A DNA stretch of 22,677 bases from an uncultured bacterium (GTDB taxonomy: Bacteria; Bacteroidota; Bacteroidia; CAILMK01): the NCBI GenBank assembly GCA_903835275.1, contig CAILMK010000118.1:1-22677 (forward strand), written 5' to 3'. Both the position numbers and the translations under genes were made by a program. Shown piece by piece: positions 22,126 through 22,677 of the stretch (its first letter is position 1; the number at the start of each line of letters is the position of its first letter). The notes below the pieces were generated by a model. It ran no database searches and was not told the origin of the DNA. It saw only the letters and a list, made by a program, of their open reading frames with translations.

Positions 22126-22182
22126 AATAATACAATGTAACAATTTTTTCGCTTTATCGTTTTAAGACAAAATCATAATAAA

Positions 22183-22677
22183 ATGGTTCGTTGTCTTATT
22201 ATCCTTTTATTTATTTCTTCTTCGCTTTTTTCAAAACCGATTTTCGGCAAAGTAATCAATAAGGCAAACGGACAGGCAATTCCTTATGTAAGTATTGGAA
22301 TAAAGAATAAATCCATAGGCACTGTAACCAATGAAAATGGCAAGTTTTTCATGGATATTGAAATACAAGATAATGATACTTTGTGTTTTTCAGAGATTGG
22401 TTATAGAATGCGTTGCATAAATACAAAGGATGTTTTAAAAATTCAACAAAACAATGACAGCATAATTGTAGAATTGGATTCTGTAGCATACGAACTTAAG
22501 AATGTGGAAGTTGTACACAAACCAATGCATGAAGAAGTGGTGGGATGCATGAAACATAACCGTCATTTGGTATTCACATTTAATCCGCTTGATAGCTCTA
22601 CCAAACAAAACCTTGGAACAGAAGAGGGAATTAAAATACAATCTGAACATTATCCTGTAATACTAAAGGATATGAAT
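22183..22677 (+). CDS. Secreted protein with carboxypeptidase-like regulatory domain, cut by the window end
   Basis: An ATG at 22183 opens a frame that stays open to the last base (165 codons, no stop). It begins with a short signal sequence (MVRCLIILLFISSSLFS). A CarboxypepD_reg-like beta-sandwich domain follows: IFGKVINKANGQAIPYVSIG, then KNKSIGTVTNENGKFFMDIE and DTLCFSEIGYRM. Such domains stand at the front of TonB-dependent receptors and of many surface or secreted proteins in this phylum. After it comes VELDSVAYELKNVEVV, the linker usually seen before a further domain. The next residues (EEVVGCMKHNRHLVFTFNPL) do not look like a receptor plug, so a DUF-type surface protein is more likely, but the rest is missing. 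The codon use is more AT-rich than in its neighbours. Confidence 0.75.
   Translation, partial: MVRCLIILLFISSSLFSKPIFGKVINKANGQAIPYVSIGIKNKSIGTVTNENGKFFMDIEIQDNDTLCFSEIGYRMRCINTKDVLKIQQNNDSIIVELDSVAYELKNVEVVHKPMHEEVVGCMKHNRHLVFTFNPLDSSTKQNLGTEEGIKIQSEHYPVILKDMN

Noticed and set aside
1..22677. tRNA or rRNA genes.
   Set aside because: No cloverleaf, TPsiC-loop sequence or rRNA segment was seen by eye in the gaps; a tRNAscan run would settle this.

Overview
The window is chromosomal DNA of a Bacteroidota bacterium, most like the Chitinophagales/Sphingobacteriales-type lineages; I cannot resolve it further. Support: many promoters fit the Bacteroidota form (TTG, 18-21 bases, TAnnTTTG), start sites have little Shine-Dalgarno sequence, and the gene content is typical: a TonB-dependent receptor with a carboxypeptidase-like N-terminal domain, a rhomboid with GASAS, menaquinone genes, an OmpA protein with thrombospondin type-3 repeats, and SCxKD-like lipoproteins.

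Layout. 1-331: a repeat, a terminator and a probable 32-residue membrane protein on the minus strand, divergent from a TonB-dependent receptor (332-2509); a 14-bp palindrome lies midway between their promoters. 2530-3937: ruvC and a secreted protein of unknown function. 3938-4295: a cluster of short hairpins. 4296-7500: a two-gene glycosylation operon, a GT-C type membrane glycosyltransferase and a methyltransferase/GT2 fusion, which could make and use a polyprenyl-phosphate sugar. 7678-8400: a Bax inhibitor-1 family membrane protein with a strong terminator. 8744-10728: a rhomboid protease overlapping an endonuclease/exonuclease/phosphatase-family membrane protein. 10772-11530 (minus): a lipoprotein. 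11687-12921: two tandem paralogous outer-membrane proteins of 201 residues each. 13223-14885 (minus): a response regulator and histidine kinase operon. 14886-15678: 793 bases without a protein gene, holding two tandem copies of what looks like a small-RNA gene. 15679-16101: a GNAT acetyltransferase. 16326-19123 (minus): menF and menD, the first two steps of menaquinone synthesis. 19206-21827: a large OmpA-family protein. 22183-end: the start of a secreted protein with a carboxypeptidase-like regulatory domain.

The most interesting stretch is 15133-15596. A roughly 165-base unit occurs twice, 297-298 bases apart. Each copy, read on the minus strand, has an upstream 21-base box, a -33 block, a perfect -7 box TATCTTTG, a 54-base invariant core and a hairpin followed by five T. 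The parts that vary are the promoter spacer, the RNA 5' end and the terminator loop, as expected for a duplicated small-RNA gene of about 90 nucleotides. I do not recognise the family.

The second theme is that nearly every longer gap between genes holds a different short palindromic repeat family. One of them supplies the stop codon of menF, and another forms an inverted pair resembling a tiny transposable element downstream of menD.
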